DNA of 64,000 bases from Actinokineospora enzanensis DSM 44649 (GCF_000374445.1 NZ_KB894426.1:62001-126000), one strand, 5' to 3'; shown: positions 27,912 through 38,579, counted from the first letter of the stretch. Numbers and translations are program-made. Notes: generated by a model from the letters alone, not told the origin.

Positions 27912-28914
27912 GCACCGCCATCGCCAGCTGCTCGCTCGGCTCGGCGCCCAGGGACTTCTTCTCCGCGGACTTGCCCTTGCCCAGCTCGACCCACTCGCGG
28001 CCGTGCCCGACCGCCCACTCGACCTGCTTGGCCAGGTGGTAGAAGTACAGGAACTTCGCCCCGCCCTCGGCCGCGGGCCGCTGCGTCCAGGACCGCACGA
28101 TCGGCGTCGTCGGGTGGTCGAACACCATGCCGAACGCGATCAGCTGACCGGTGGAACGCTCGGTGTAGGTGTAGGAGTACACGTCGGGCTGGCGCATCAG
28201 GGCACGCATGTACTCGTTGAGGACGCGGATACGCGGGGCGATACCGCCCGCGTACTTGTCGTCGTTCCAGCGCATCGCCTCGATGACACGCACCTCGTCG
28301 ATCTCCTCGGTGGCCCGATGGCTCCGGACCTCCAGGTCCTCGTTCTCCGCGACCTTCCGCAGGATGCCCCGCAGGTTGCTCCGCCTGCTGCGGGTCAAGG
28401 ACATCAGCCATTGCTCCTTGTCGGCCCACCTGTGCGTCGGCAGCCGCCACACCGGCTCGGTCACCCGCACCAGCTTCCGACTCCGCACCGTGGCGGCCTG
28501 TTCGGCGGTGACCTGTCGGAGAACCAGGGCCAGGCAACCCGCGCCGAGTTCGCGACGCATCGCCCGCGCGTACGCGTCGGTGAGCACCGAGAGAGGCACA
28601 CCGTCCGCCAGCCACCAGCCGGGCACAGCGCCCGATCCCGGCCCGCGGACATGCACCGCGCCCAGCCACGGCCTTGATCCGGCGGCGTTGAAGCTGAATC
28701 GGTGCACTGGGGCACCCAACCAGGCCGCGTTGACGACCGCGACCGGGGCGTCGCCGTCGAAGAGCACGGTGATCAGCTGGATCGTGCGCGCGCCCCACGC
28801 CTGGGCGGCGAGCACCCGCCAGTCCCAGTCGGCGCGCAGCCCGGCGGTCGCCCGCAGCCGCGGCCAGTAGTCGGGCTCCGGGTCGGTGCGCGGGTCGAGG
28901 ATCTCCGCCCTCAC
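27895..28914 (-). CDS. BioF2/FemAB-like GNAT acyltransferase, copy 2
   Basis: A 339-residue paralogue of the protein at 23285-24268. The opening is RAEILDPRTDPEPDYWPRL, followed by LMSLTRSRRSNLRGILRKV (basic helix), YSYTYTERSTGQLIAFGMVF and a C-terminal WVELGKGKSAEKKSLGAEP. GNAT acyltransferases of this class move acyl or aminoacyl groups onto envelope precursors. Start GTG 28914 overlaps the stop of the upstream CapK-like gene as GTGA, so the two are translated together. Confidence 0.7.
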   Translation of the reverse strand: MRAEILDPRTDPEPDYWPRLRATAGLRADWDWRVLAAQAWGARTIQLITVLFDGDAPVAVVNAAWLGAPVHRFSFNAAGSRPWLGAVHVRGPGSGAVPGWWLADGVPLSVLTDAYARAMRRELGAGCLALVLRQVTAEQAATVRSRKLVRVTEPVWRLPTHRWADKEQWLMSLTRSRRSNLRGILRKVAENEDLEVRSHRATEEIDEVRVIEAMRWNDDKYAGGIAPRIRVLNEYMRALMRQPDVYSYTYTERSTGQLIAFGMVFDHPTTPIVRSWTQRPAAEGGAKFLYFYHLAKQVEWAVGHGREWVELGKGKSAEKKSLGAEPSEQLAMAVPIRPW

Positions 28915-29564
28915 ACGATCACCGGGGTCCGGTGCCGCGGGCATGATCCGATCGTGCCGTCCGCGCCGTCCGGGACGATGTCGACCAGGCGCGGGGAATG
29001 CTGTCGTAACAGGGTGCACGCCAATCCGATGGGGGTCTCGCGAACATGCACCTGGTCATCGTCGAGGTGCCAGTGGCCGCATTCCCGCGTATATCCGATG
29101 ATGCCGAGCGTGTCGTCGACGAGCAGGCCACGCTCGGCGGCGTGGCGCTCGGCCAGCGGGACGAGGGCGACTCGGGTGGCCGCGAGTCCGGGGTCGAGGC
29201 GGGCGAGCTGCTTCGCGGTGCCGAGGACGATCACATCCCCGGACAGGTCGTCACCACCGTCGCCGAGCACGACGACCCGGGTGCGGCGGCCGATCGGAAC
29301 GTGGTCGGGGAGCGTGGTCCGCAGGCCGCGCAAGGGATCGATCCGCATCGGGCCGCCCGCCAGCGGTACGAGGTCGGGCACCCGCCCCGCGATGTCGGCC
29401 CAGGCCACCGCTCCCCCGTCGACACCGGTACGGCCGGGCACGACGGTCGGGTCGGTGCGGCCGGAGAGGGCCCAGTGCTCCCGGTAGAAGGGCACGGTCG
29501 CGAACGAGGACCGCACGACCCGCCGATACCGCCCCGTACTCCACACAACCGGCGAGTCTGCCAC
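28911..29564 (-). CDS. Short PaaK/CapK-like protein, copy 2
   Basis: A 217-residue paralogue of the protein at 25103-25831, sharing the C-terminal pattern CGHWH...CPRHRTPVI. FATVPFYREHW near the N-terminus and LGIIGYTRECGHWHLDDDQVHV plus TIGSCPRHRTPVIV near the end match parts of the PaaK/CapK-type adenylating fold. No full nucleotide-binding core is seen. It is coupled by a 4-bp overlap to acyltransferase copy 2, which argues for a shared function such as presenting or activating the acyl donor (inference). Confidence 0.55.
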   Translation of the reverse strand: MADSPVVWSTGRYRRVVRSSFATVPFYREHWALSGRTDPTVVPGRTGVDGGAVAWADIAGRVPDLVPLAGGPMRIDPLRGLRTTLPDHVPIGRRTRVVVLGDGGDDLSGDVIVLGTAKQLARLDPGLAATRVALVPLAERHAAERGLLVDDTLGIIGYTRECGHWHLDDDQVHVRETPIGLACTLLRQHSPRLVDIVPDGADGTIGSCPRHRTPVIV

Positions 29565-29717
29565 GCGCGATGCCGAAATCCCGCCACCCCGGCCAGGATT
29601 CGGCCGAGCGGCCTATCGGTGGACGCCGTTCGTCCACATGCGAGACAGCGTCGTCCGCGAGCACGGCCCCACGGGCGCAGGCACGGCACCGGGAAGTACA
29701 CGCGGGAAAGAAAACGA

Positions 29718-29745
29718 CACCAAGGGCCCGAAGGCGGCCTTGGTG
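29718..29745 (-). terminator. Terminator after geosmin synthase
   Basis: CACCAAGG (29718-29725) pairs with CCTTGGTG (29738-29745), and on the minus strand the hairpin is followed by a T-rich stretch. It lies 21 bp past the geosmin synthase stop. Confidence 0.75.
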
Positions 29746-29765
29746 CCGTTGTGGGGAATGGACTC

Positions 29766-32132
<2,367 letters not shown>

Positions 32133-32188
32133 TCATACACTCAGCGTGTCCGAAGTCGAGTCGGGACCGGCCGGTAGTGTGGGCTGTC

Positions 32189-33391
32189 GTGCCCACTCCG
32201 ACCAGCGCCGATACGCGAGCCCGACTCGCGGTGGCAGGTGTGTTCCTCACCAACGGCGCGCTGCCCGCCACCGTCGTGCCGCGCCTGCCGGAGATCAAAG
32301 CGGCGCTCGCGTTGAACAACACCGAGCTGGGCACCGCGATAGCCGCGATGCCCTTGGGCGCTCTGCTCGCCGGATTGTTCGCGCCCGCGCTGATCTCCCG
32401 GCTGCGGTCGGCGCGGGTGGCGGCGCTGGGCATGGCCGTGCTGGCCGCGACGCTGGTCGGGGTCGCGTTCGCGCCGTCCTGGTTCGCGCTCGCGGCCGCG
32501 TGGTTCGCCGCCGGGGCCGCTGACTCGATCATCGACGTCGCGCAGAACACGCACGGCCTGCGGGTGCAGCGCCGCTACGGCCGGTCCATCGTGAACTCGT
32601 TTCACGGACTGTGGAGCGTGGGCGCGGTCGCGGGTGGACTGCTGGGCTCGTTCGCGGCGGGGACCCGCCTTCCGCTGACCGTGCACGTGATCGCCGCGGC
32701 CGTGTTCTTCACCGCGGTGGCGTTCGTCTGCTACCGGTTCATGCTGCCCGGCCACGACGACACCGAACGCGAACCGGCCTCTCATCCGCCGGGCAGGCGG
32801 TCGGGCGCGGCGATCCGACTCGTGCTCGTGTTCGGCGTGCTGGCAGCGTGCGGCGCGCTGGTCGAGGACGCGGGCTCGTCCTGGGGCGCGGTGTATCTAT
32901 CGGGGTCCTTGGGCGCGGGCGGGGCTGTCGCCGGGCTGGCGTTCGTGGGCCTGCAATCGGCGATGACCGTGGGACGGCTGGCGGGCGACCGGGTCACCGA
33001 CCGGTTCGGACAACGCCGCGTGGTGCGGGTGGGCGGCGTGGTGACCGCGGCCGGGCTGGGTTTCGCACTGGCGTTCCCGGCGGTGTGGACGACCATCGCC
33101 GGGTTCACCGTGGCCGGGCTGGGCGTGGCGACCCTGGTCCCGGCCGCCATGCACAGCGCCGACGAGGTGCGCGGCCTGCCGCCCGGGGTGGGGCTGACGG
33201 TGGTGAGCTGGCTGCTGCGGATCGGCTCGCTGGTGTCCCCGCCCCTGGTCGGCGTGGTCGCGGACGCCGCGAGCCTGCGTGTGGGCCTGCTCGGCGTGGT
33301 GGTGGCGGGCCTGGTGGTGACCTGGCTCGGCGGCGTGCTCGCGAACGGGGCTCGGGCAGGCGCGGACAGCACGTCATCGAGCGGCCCGTAG
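32189..33391 (+). CDS. MFS transporter
   Basis: About 400 residues with 12 predicted helices in two halves. The opening TNGALPATVVPRLPEIKAAL and the AGRLAGDRVTDRFGQRRV-like loop (VGRLAGDRVTDRFGQRRVVR) are typical of the fucose/YbjJ-like branch of the major facilitator superfamily. The substrate is unknown. GTG 32177 is an alternative start. It is divergent from geosmin synthase and 132 bp before a monooxygenase gene on the same strand. Confidence 0.82.
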   Translation: MPTPTSADTRARLAVAGVFLTNGALPATVVPRLPEIKAALALNNTELGTAIAAMPLGALLAGLFAPALISRLRSARVAALGMAVLAATLVGVAFAPSWFALAAAWFAAGAADSIIDVAQNTHGLRVQRRYGRSIVNSFHGLWSVGAVAGGLLGSFAAGTRLPLTVHVIAAAVFFTAVAFVCYRFMLPGHDDTEREPASHPPGRRSGAAIRLVLVFGVLAACGALVEDAGSSWGAVYLSGSLGAGGAVAGLAFVGLQSAMTVGRLAGDRVTDRFGQRRVVRVGGVVTAAGLGFALAFPAVWTTIAGFTVAGLGVATLVPAAMHSADEVRGLPPGVGLTVVSWLLRIGSLVSPPLVGVVADAASLRVGLLGVVVAGLVVTWLGGVLANGARAGADSTSSSGP

Positions 33392-33523
33392 CTCTTCCCG
33401 GCGCCCACAGCGATGCCTATGCGGGTCCGGGGCCGCGAACGTGACGCTGGGCCGGTCCACCCTGGGCCCCGTGGTTGCTCGACCGGGAGGTTGCCCACTC
33501 CGGAACGTGAGGCGGTATCAGGA

Positions 33524-34819
33524 TTGATCAGCCCGGTGGTCGTGGTGGGCGCGGGACCGGTGGGGCTCACCGCGGCGCTGCTGCTCACCCGCCGTGGGAT
33601 CCCGACCGTGGTGTTGGAACGGCACGAGCGGCCGTACCCACTCCCCCGCGCCGTGCACCTGGACGGGGAGGTGCTGCGGGTGCTGCAGGCCGCGGGCGTG
33701 GCGGGGCGGTTCCGCGCGATCAGCCGTCCGATGCCCGGTCTGCGCCTGGTCTCGCCGACCGGGCGGGTGCTGGCGGAGTTCCGCCGGGACGCGATGGTCG
33801 GACCCGACGGTCATCCCGAGTCGTCGATGTTCGACCAGCCGATGCTGGAACGGCTGCTCGCCGCCGCGCTGCCGGTGGAGATCCGGCGCGGGGTGACGGT
33901 CACCGGTCTGTCGGACGGCGTCGTGCACACCGACGCGGGCCCGGTCCCCGCCCGAGCGGTGCTCGCGTGCGACGGCGCGGACAGCACGGTCCGACGGCTG
34001 CTGGGAATCGGCCACCGGCGCCTGGGACGTTCCGAGACGTGGCTGGTGGTGGACGCGCGTTCGACGGTTCGACTGTCCGATTGGGACGGTGTGCACCAGG
34101 TGTGCGACGCCCGGCGGCCGACGACGTTCATGCGGGTGGCGGGCGACCGTTACCGGTGGGAGTTCCGGCTGCGGGAGGGGGAACGGGCGGACCCGCGCTT
34201 GTTACTGCCGGGTTTCGCCGAGCTGGAGGTGCTGCGCGCGACGACGTACACGTTCCACGCGCGCGTGGCGGAGCGGTGGCGGGTGGGGAACGCGTTCCTG
34301 TTGGGGGACGCGGCGCACGAGACGCCGCCGTTCATCGGACAGGGGCTGGGGGCGGGGTTGCGGGACGCGCACAACCTGGCGTGGAAGCTGGAACATGCTT
34401 CCTTACTGGACAGTTACGAGTCCGAACGGCGGCCACACGTCACCCGAACGATCCACGCGGCCCGGGTGGTCGGCTGGGCTCTGACCGGCGGACCTGCTCG
34501 ACGGGGCGCGATCCGGGCGGCGGCACGGGTTCCCGGGGTGTCGACGGCGGCGTTGCGGTTGTCGTCGCCTCGGTTGGGGCGGGGGGCGTTGGTGGGGCGG
34601 GGGCGGTTGGCGGGGACTGTGTGTCCGCAATGGGATTGGTCGGATGAGATGTTGGGCGACGCACCGGTGGTGGTCGGATTGGACTCGCCGTTCGGTGAGT
34701 GGTTGCGGGGGGCGGGGGTGGTGGCGGCGTTGATCCGGCCGGATCGGATCGTGCTGGACACGGCTCGGACATGGGCGGACGTGGCCGCCCTGCATGACTT
34801 GGCGGACTCCCTGACGTGA
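33524..34819 (+). CDS. FAD-dependent aromatic monooxygenase (PheA/TfdB type)
   Basis: A flavoprotein hydroxylase of about 431 residues. VVVVGAGPVGLTAALLLTRRG is the FAD Rossmann loop, VLACDGADSTVRRLLGI the DG motif, and GNAFLLGDAAHETPPFIGQGLGAGLRDAHNLAWKLE the second FAD motif (GDAAH). Substrates are usually phenols or polyketides. TTG 33524 is chosen because it lies four codons before the first beta strand; the frame is open back to ATG 33413, so the start is uncertain. It follows the MFS gene and may be co-transcribed. Confidence 0.82.
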   Translation: MISPVVVVGAGPVGLTAALLLTRRGIPTVVLERHERPYPLPRAVHLDGEVLRVLQAAGVAGRFRAISRPMPGLRLVSPTGRVLAEFRRDAMVGPDGHPESSMFDQPMLERLLAAALPVEIRRGVTVTGLSDGVVHTDAGPVPARAVLACDGADSTVRRLLGIGHRRLGRSETWLVVDARSTVRLSDWDGVHQVCDARRPTTFMRVAGDRYRWEFRLREGERADPRLLLPGFAELEVLRATTYTFHARVAERWRVGNAFLLGDAAHETPPFIGQGLGAGLRDAHNLAWKLEHASLLDSYESERRPHVTRTIHAARVVGWALTGGPARRGAIRAAARVPGVSTAALRLSSPRLGRGALVGRGRLAGTVCPQWDWSDEMLGDAPVVVGLDSPFGEWLRGAGVVAALIRPDRIVLDTARTWADVAALHDLADSLT

Positions 34820-34894
34820 GCGCCGAGTCGTCCACAGGCGCTCGCGCGGGCCGCCCGTTGACCCCGCCCCGGTCCGTCCATAAGAGACGATCGA

Positions 34895-35242
34895 CTACCA
34901 GGCCACGTCCCGGGTCGCGGTGAGGGCGTCGGTGATGGAGTGGTACAGGGTGGTCGTGGCCTCGACGCCCGCCAGGGCCAGGGTGCGGTAGGCCGGACAG
35001 GCGGGCGGTGCGACCACGACGACGGTGGCGTGGCCGTCGCGGCAGGCGGCGTTGAGGACCACGTCGACGCCCGCGCCGCTAAGGAACCGGACGCCGGTGA
35101 GGTCCAGGACGAGGATGTCGCCGGGGGACTCGCGCACCGCCGTGTCGAGCAGGTGCGCGCAGGACATGTCGACCTCGCCGTGGACCTCCAGCAGGACGCA
35201 GTCGTCCAGGGTGGAGCGGGCGAAGGTGAGCAGTGTTCTCAT
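34895..35242 (-). CDS. STAS-domain (anti-sigma antagonist-like) protein
   Basis: A 115-residue single STAS domain: TLDDCVLLEVHGEVDMSCAHLLDTAV, ILVLDLTGVRFLSGAGVDVVLNA. In SpoIIAA the loop reads FMDSSG with a phosphorylated Ser; here it is FLSGAG, with Ala at the phospho-Ser position. It is therefore probably not switched by kinase and phosphatase in the standard way. ATG 35242 is chosen; the frame extends four codons further. No kinase gene is adjacent. Confidence 0.8.
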   Translation of the reverse strand: MRTLLTFARSTLDDCVLLEVHGEVDMSCAHLLDTAVRESPGDILVLDLTGVRFLSGAGVDVVLNAACRDGHATVVVVAPPACPAYRTLALAGVEATTTLYHSITDALTATRDVAW

Positions 35243-35325
35243 CGGGGGCGACACCCCGCGCGCGGCCGCATGGGTCCCGAGTGTATCGCGGATCGCGGGG
35301 TGACGAACGTGTCCTTAATGGATTA

Positions 35326-35739
35326 TCACGACAAGCAGAACTCATTCCCCTCCGGATCGGCCGGCACCACCCAGCGGCCCGGGAAGTCCGCGAGGCGGGT
35401 GGCGCCGATGGCGACCAGGGCGTCGGCGACCGAGATGACGCGGGACCAGTCGGGATCGCCGGACAGGGACACGTCCAGGTGCAGGCGGAGCTTGCCCGGC
35501 CGGGGCTCGGGGACCTGTTGCAGGAACAGGTCCGGCATCACTCCCGCCGGGTGGCACAGCCAGGCGCCACCCTCGTCCGGGTCATCGCCGACGGAGGCGA
35601 CCCACTCGGCGCGGGTGGCGAAGGGGGCGGGCACCGGTTGGTCCGCGTAGCCGAACGCCGCACGGTAGAAGTCGGCGAGGCGGTCGGCGTCGGCGCAGTC
35701 GAGGGTCAGGCCGACGCCGGACACGGTGGCGATCGTCAT
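35326..35739 (-). CDS. VOC (glyoxalase-like) protein
   Basis: A 137-residue protein with two beta-alpha-beta-beta-beta halves: LTLDCADADRLADFYRAAFGY, LFLQQVPEPRPGKLRLHLDVSL and RWVVPADPEGNEFCLS. It belongs to the glyoxalase/bleomycin resistance/dioxygenase superfamily, in the subgroup often paired with small regulators. The function is not predictable. It is divergent from the ArsR-SRPBCC pair and shares a 74-bp control region with it. Confidence 0.8.
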   Translation of the reverse strand: MTIATVSGVGLTLDCADADRLADFYRAAFGYADQPVPAPFATRAEWVASVGDDPDEGGAWLCHPAGVMPDLFLQQVPEPRPGKLRLHLDVSLSGDPDWSRVISVADALVAIGATRLADFPGRWVVPADPEGNEFCLS

Positions 35740-35777
35740 GTCGCGCACGGTAGCGGCGGGCACCGACAGACAAAGCC

Positions 35778-35791
35778 TTGACTTATATAAG
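35778..35791. promoter_or_regulatory. -35-like element and palindromic operator for arsR
   Basis: TTGACT (35778-35783) overlaps CTTATATAAG (35782-35791), a perfect 10-bp palindrome that is AT-rich against a GC-rich background. It lies between the divergent VOC and ArsR genes, 22 bp before the ArsR start. It is a likely binding site for the ArsR protein (inference). Confidence 0.5.
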
Positions 35792-35813
35792 CTGCACCTA
35801 GACACTTGCCGCC

Positions 35814-36164
35814 ATGCACGCGTTCGACGTCCTGGGCGACCCGGTGCGTCGTCGGATCCTCGAACTGCTCGCCGAGGGCGAACAGGCCTCCGGGGCGATC
35901 ACCGAGATCGTCCGGGCGGAGTTCGGCATCTCCCAGCCTGCGGTGTCGCAGCACCTGCGGGTGTTGCGGGAGCACGGTTTCACCACCGTGCGCGCCGAGG
36001 GAACGCGCCGCCTGTACGCCGTGGACGGGGCGGCGCTGCGCGAGGTCGACGAGTGGCTCGGGCGGTTCCGGCGGTTCTGGGACCGACACCTCGACGCGCT
36101 GGCCACCGAGCTGGCCCGGGGGCGACGCGAGCGCCGACCCACCACCGACAAGGAACCCTCATGA
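35814..36164 (+). CDS. ArsR-family transcriptional regulator
   Basis: A 116-residue winged-helix regulator: FDVLGDPVRRRILELLAEGE, ISQPAVSQHLRVLREHGFTTVRAEGTRRLYAVDG (recognition helix and wing). No Cys metal site is visible, so it is of the non-metal class that usually precedes SRPBCC genes. The stop overlaps the SRPBCC start (ATGA). A palindrome lies just upstream, which suggests autoregulation. Confidence 0.9.
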   Translation: MHAFDVLGDPVRRRILELLAEGEQASGAITEIVRAEFGISQPAVSQHLRVLREHGFTTVRAEGTRRLYAVDGAALREVDEWLGRFRRFWDRHLDALATELARGRRERRPTTDKEPS

Positions 36165-36766
36165 TGGATATAGCCGCCCAGATCGCCGCCGTCACGCGCG
36201 CCGTCCAGCAGACCGGGGAGAGCGTGGGCGTGCTGCTCACCCGCCGCTACCGGGCCGACGCCGCGGACGTGTGGGACGCCATCACCGACCCCGACCGGGT
36301 CGCGCGCTGGTTCCTGCCGCTGTCCGGCGACCTGCGCCCCGGCGGCACGTTCCAGCTGGAGGGCAACGCGGGCGGGGACATCCTGCACTGCGAGCCGCCG
36401 ACCCTGCTGCGCGTCACCTTCGGCGGCCCGACCAGCGTCGTCGAGGTGCGACTGTCCACCCACGGCGACGAGACCGAGCTGGTGCTGGAGCACACGGTGC
36501 CGATCGAGCTCGCGGGCGGGGCCGCGGGCTCGCTCTACGTCGGCCCCGGCTGGGACGGCGCGGTCCTCGCTCTGGGCCTGTATCTCGCAGGCGAGGTCAT
36601 CGACGACCCGGTGGCCGCGGGCAACTCGGCCGAGGCGCAACAGTTCAGCCTCGCCTCGATCGAGGCGTGGACCGCCGTCGCGGCGGAGACGGCGTCCGCC
36701 GAGGAGGTCGCGGCCGCCCGCGCCGCGGCCGTGGCCCAGTTCTCCCCCGATCTCAACGCCTCCTGA
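36161..36766 (+). CDS. SRPBCC (AHSA1-like) protein
   Basis: A 201-residue START/AHSA1-like hydrophobic-ligand-binding fold: LLTRRYRADAADVWDAITDPDRVARWFLP, GDLRPGGTFQLEGNAGG and HGDETELVLEHTVPIE. It is translationally coupled to the ArsR gene (4-bp overlap) and has AAGGA upstream. Such pairs are common in actinomycetes; the ligand is unknown. A 16-bp hairpin follows. Confidence 0.87.
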   Translation: MMDIAAQIAAVTRAVQQTGESVGVLLTRRYRADAADVWDAITDPDRVARWFLPLSGDLRPGGTFQLEGNAGGDILHCEPPTLLRVTFGGPTSVVEVRLSTHGDETELVLEHTVPIELAGGAAGSLYVGPGWDGAVLALGLYLAGEVIDDPVAAGNSAEAQQFSLASIEAWTAVAAETASAEEVAAARAAAVAQFSPDLNAS

Positions 36767-36771
36767 CGACC

Positions 36772-36811
36772 CGGTCTCCGGTTGCCGTGAGCAGGCGGCA
36801 ACCGGAGACCG
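36772..36811. terminator. 16-bp perfect bidirectional terminator
   Basis: The arms 36772-36787 and 36796-36811 are exact complements with an eight-base loop. It lies between the convergent SRPBCC and TROVE genes and can serve both. Confidence 0.8.
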
Positions 36812-36863
36812 TCGGCACGTCCCAGGCAGTCGGTGCTGCCGAAACCCTTGCCGGACAACGAGG

Positions 36864-38417
36864 TCAGAACGGCCAGTCGGCCGTCCGACCCGACTCCAGC
36901 AGCGGGATCGCGCGGAACGCGGCGTCCGACAGACCACCGAAGGTGTGTCGGTTGTCCATTCCGGACTGTGCATGGCCGACGCCGTAGCCCACCAGGTTCC
37001 AGGTGTAGACCGGGATGTCCGCGGGCACCAGCAAGGTCGGGTCGTATCCGTTCGTGTACTGCTCATCCGTCACGATCACCACCCGGTCGTGCCCCCGGTA
37101 GTGCTCCCGGATCGCCGACGGCGTGTCGGTGCCGCCGAGATCGTGGAAGCGACCGTCGACCGCGCGCAGCAGGGACTCACGCGGACGGAGGTGCACGGGC
37201 TGACTGGTCGACCCGAACTCCACCAGGTCCGCGTGCGCGGCCCGCAGTGCCAGGGCCGAGCCGAACAGGGCGCCGGTGTCGGCCCAGGTGAGCTCGGAGC
37301 GGCCGGAGGTCCGGGACCAGAACATCGACCCGGAGCGGTCCACCAGCACCAGCGTCCGCCCCGGCAGGGCCGGGACGTTGGCCAGTGCCGACTCCAGCGC
37401 GCGCTCCAGCGGGTACGCCCATCGCGCCGACGCGGCCCGGTAGGCCGACAGGAACCGCATCGGCAGCTGGCGGGAGCGGGCGACCTCCGCCGGGTCGGCG
37501 AGCCGGGCCGCGACCCGGGCGGCGGCCTCGTCGGAGACCTCCGCCGCGTCGAAGTTGCGGAGGTTGCGCAGCAGGGCCATGTATCCCATCGACGGGATGA
37601 GCGACTCCCACACCCGCGCGGTCAGCGGACCCTGCAGCCAACCGGCCACCGATTCCCACGTCATACCCGCACTTCGTAACGTCTCCACGGCGTCGTCGCG
37701 CGCGAACAGCTCCGCGCGCTCCGCCACCGGTACCGCCATCAGCGCGGCGCGCGCGGTCAGCACGGGCAGCCCTGCCGGTACACCGTCCGCATTGTCGTGC
37801 CGCAGATCCAGCGCGTGCCGGAACAGCTCGCCCTGCCACGGCGCGCGCGGCGACGGGTGGGCGAGGTCGAGCACGTCGGCGAAGCGGAACGCGTGGCTGT
37901 CGCCGTCCCACTTCAGCAGCGCGCGCTCGTCGTACAGGCGCGCGGCCGCGTCGGCGATACCGCGCTTGACCGGCTTGGGCACCGCGCGGCCGCACGTGGA
38001 GATCCAGTACGCGAGCAGCTCCCCCGGCTCGTCGGCGCGCAGCAGCACGGAATCGATCACCTGCCGGGACCGGCCGGGCAGGCCCGCGTCCAGGCGCGCC
38101 TTGGCGAACTCGGCCGCGCCCACCAGGGACGCGGAGCGCAGGCTGGCCTCGGCGCGCAGCCAGCGCAGCAGGCGCGCGGTCCAGTCCGGGTCGGCGACCG
38201 TCGCCGCGCGCACCAGCTCCGCGTAGCGCTCGTCGCGGGAACCGGCCGACTCGTGGAAAGTACGCTCGCCGGCCATGTTGGACACAGCCAGCAGGAACAG
38301 CTCGCCGCGCAGGTCGCGCGCGTGGCCGGGACGGCCCGCGTGGTTGGGCTCGCGGTCGGTGGTGACGACCGGCGAGCGGACGGCCGGGCGCACGCCGACC
38401 TTGTTGAACTTGGACAT
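36864..38417 (-). CDS. rsr: TROVE-domain Ro60 orthologue (Rsr)
   Basis: A 517-residue ring-shaped RNA-binding protein. The N-terminal TROVE region is made of helical repeats (RLLRWLRAEASLRSASLVGAAEFAKARL; VIDSVLLRADEPGELLAYWISTCGR; MGYMALLRNLRNFD). The C-terminal von Willebrand A domain has the MIDAS motif LVDRSGSM (about residue 359) and a TDEQY segment. Bacterial Rsr binds Y RNA and works with exoribonucleases in RNA quality control and stress survival. Start ATG 38417. A Y-RNA-like sequence lies 60 bp upstream on the same strand, the arrangement known for rsr-yrlA loci. Confidence 0.93.
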   Translation of the reverse strand: MSKFNKVGVRPAVRSPVVTTDREPNHAGRPGHARDLRGELFLLAVSNMAGERTFHESAGSRDERYAELVRAATVADPDWTARLLRWLRAEASLRSASLVGAAEFAKARLDAGLPGRSRQVIDSVLLRADEPGELLAYWISTCGRAVPKPVKRGIADAAARLYDERALLKWDGDSHAFRFADVLDLAHPSPRAPWQGELFRHALDLRHDNADGVPAGLPVLTARAALMAVPVAERAELFARDDAVETLRSAGMTWESVAGWLQGPLTARVWESLIPSMGYMALLRNLRNFDAAEVSDEAAARVAARLADPAEVARSRQLPMRFLSAYRAASARWAYPLERALESALANVPALPGRTLVLVDRSGSMFWSRTSGRSELTWADTGALFGSALALRAAHADLVEFGSTSQPVHLRPRESLLRAVDGRFHDLGGTDTPSAIREHYRGHDRVVIVTDEQYTNGYDPTLLVPADIPVYTWNLVGYGVGHAQSGMDNRHTFGGLSDAAFRAIPLLESGRTADWPF

Positions 38418-38476
38418 CGTTTTCCCCCAAGGAATCCCGAGGGAGGAACCCTGGGCGCGATCCGAGATCAAGGGTC

Positions 38477-38579
38477 GGCGACGGCTTCGTGCTCTGCCGC
38501 TGAGCTACACCTCCACCTTGGTGGAGGTGGTGGGGATCGAACCCACGACCCCGTCGTTAGAAGCGAAGTAGCCGTTGCC
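38477..38579 (-). ncRNA. yrlA: Y RNA (YrlA-like) with a circularly permuted tRNA-like domain
   Basis: Read on the minus strand, the order is permuted relative to a tRNA. T-stem and loop come first (GTGGG 38546-38542, TTCGATC, CCCAC), then the acceptor 3' strand CACCTCC, then A and CCA. After a short AGGT the acceptor 5' strand GGAGGTG follows (38514-38508), then TA, then the D-arm GCTC-AGCGGCA-GAGC (38505-38491). The ends pair with each other: CGAAG (38489-38485) with CTTCG (38568-38564), CCGT with ACGG, and GCC with GGC, leaving a CTA bulge. This end helix is where Ro/Rsr is expected to bind. Boundaries are the paired ends; the transcript may be longer. Bacterial Y RNAs mimicking tRNA next to rsr are established; the assignment here is from structure only. 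Confidence 0.85.

Noticed and set aside
38491-38546. An ordinary tRNA gene
   Set aside because: T-arm and D-arm are both present but in reversed order, with the acceptor strands adjacent and no closed anticodon arm; a permuted Y-RNA-type structure fits better.
38275-38571. A + strand ORF ending in GIEPTTPSLEAK
   Set aside because: This ending is the known false peptide read from the antisense of tRNA-like T-arms.
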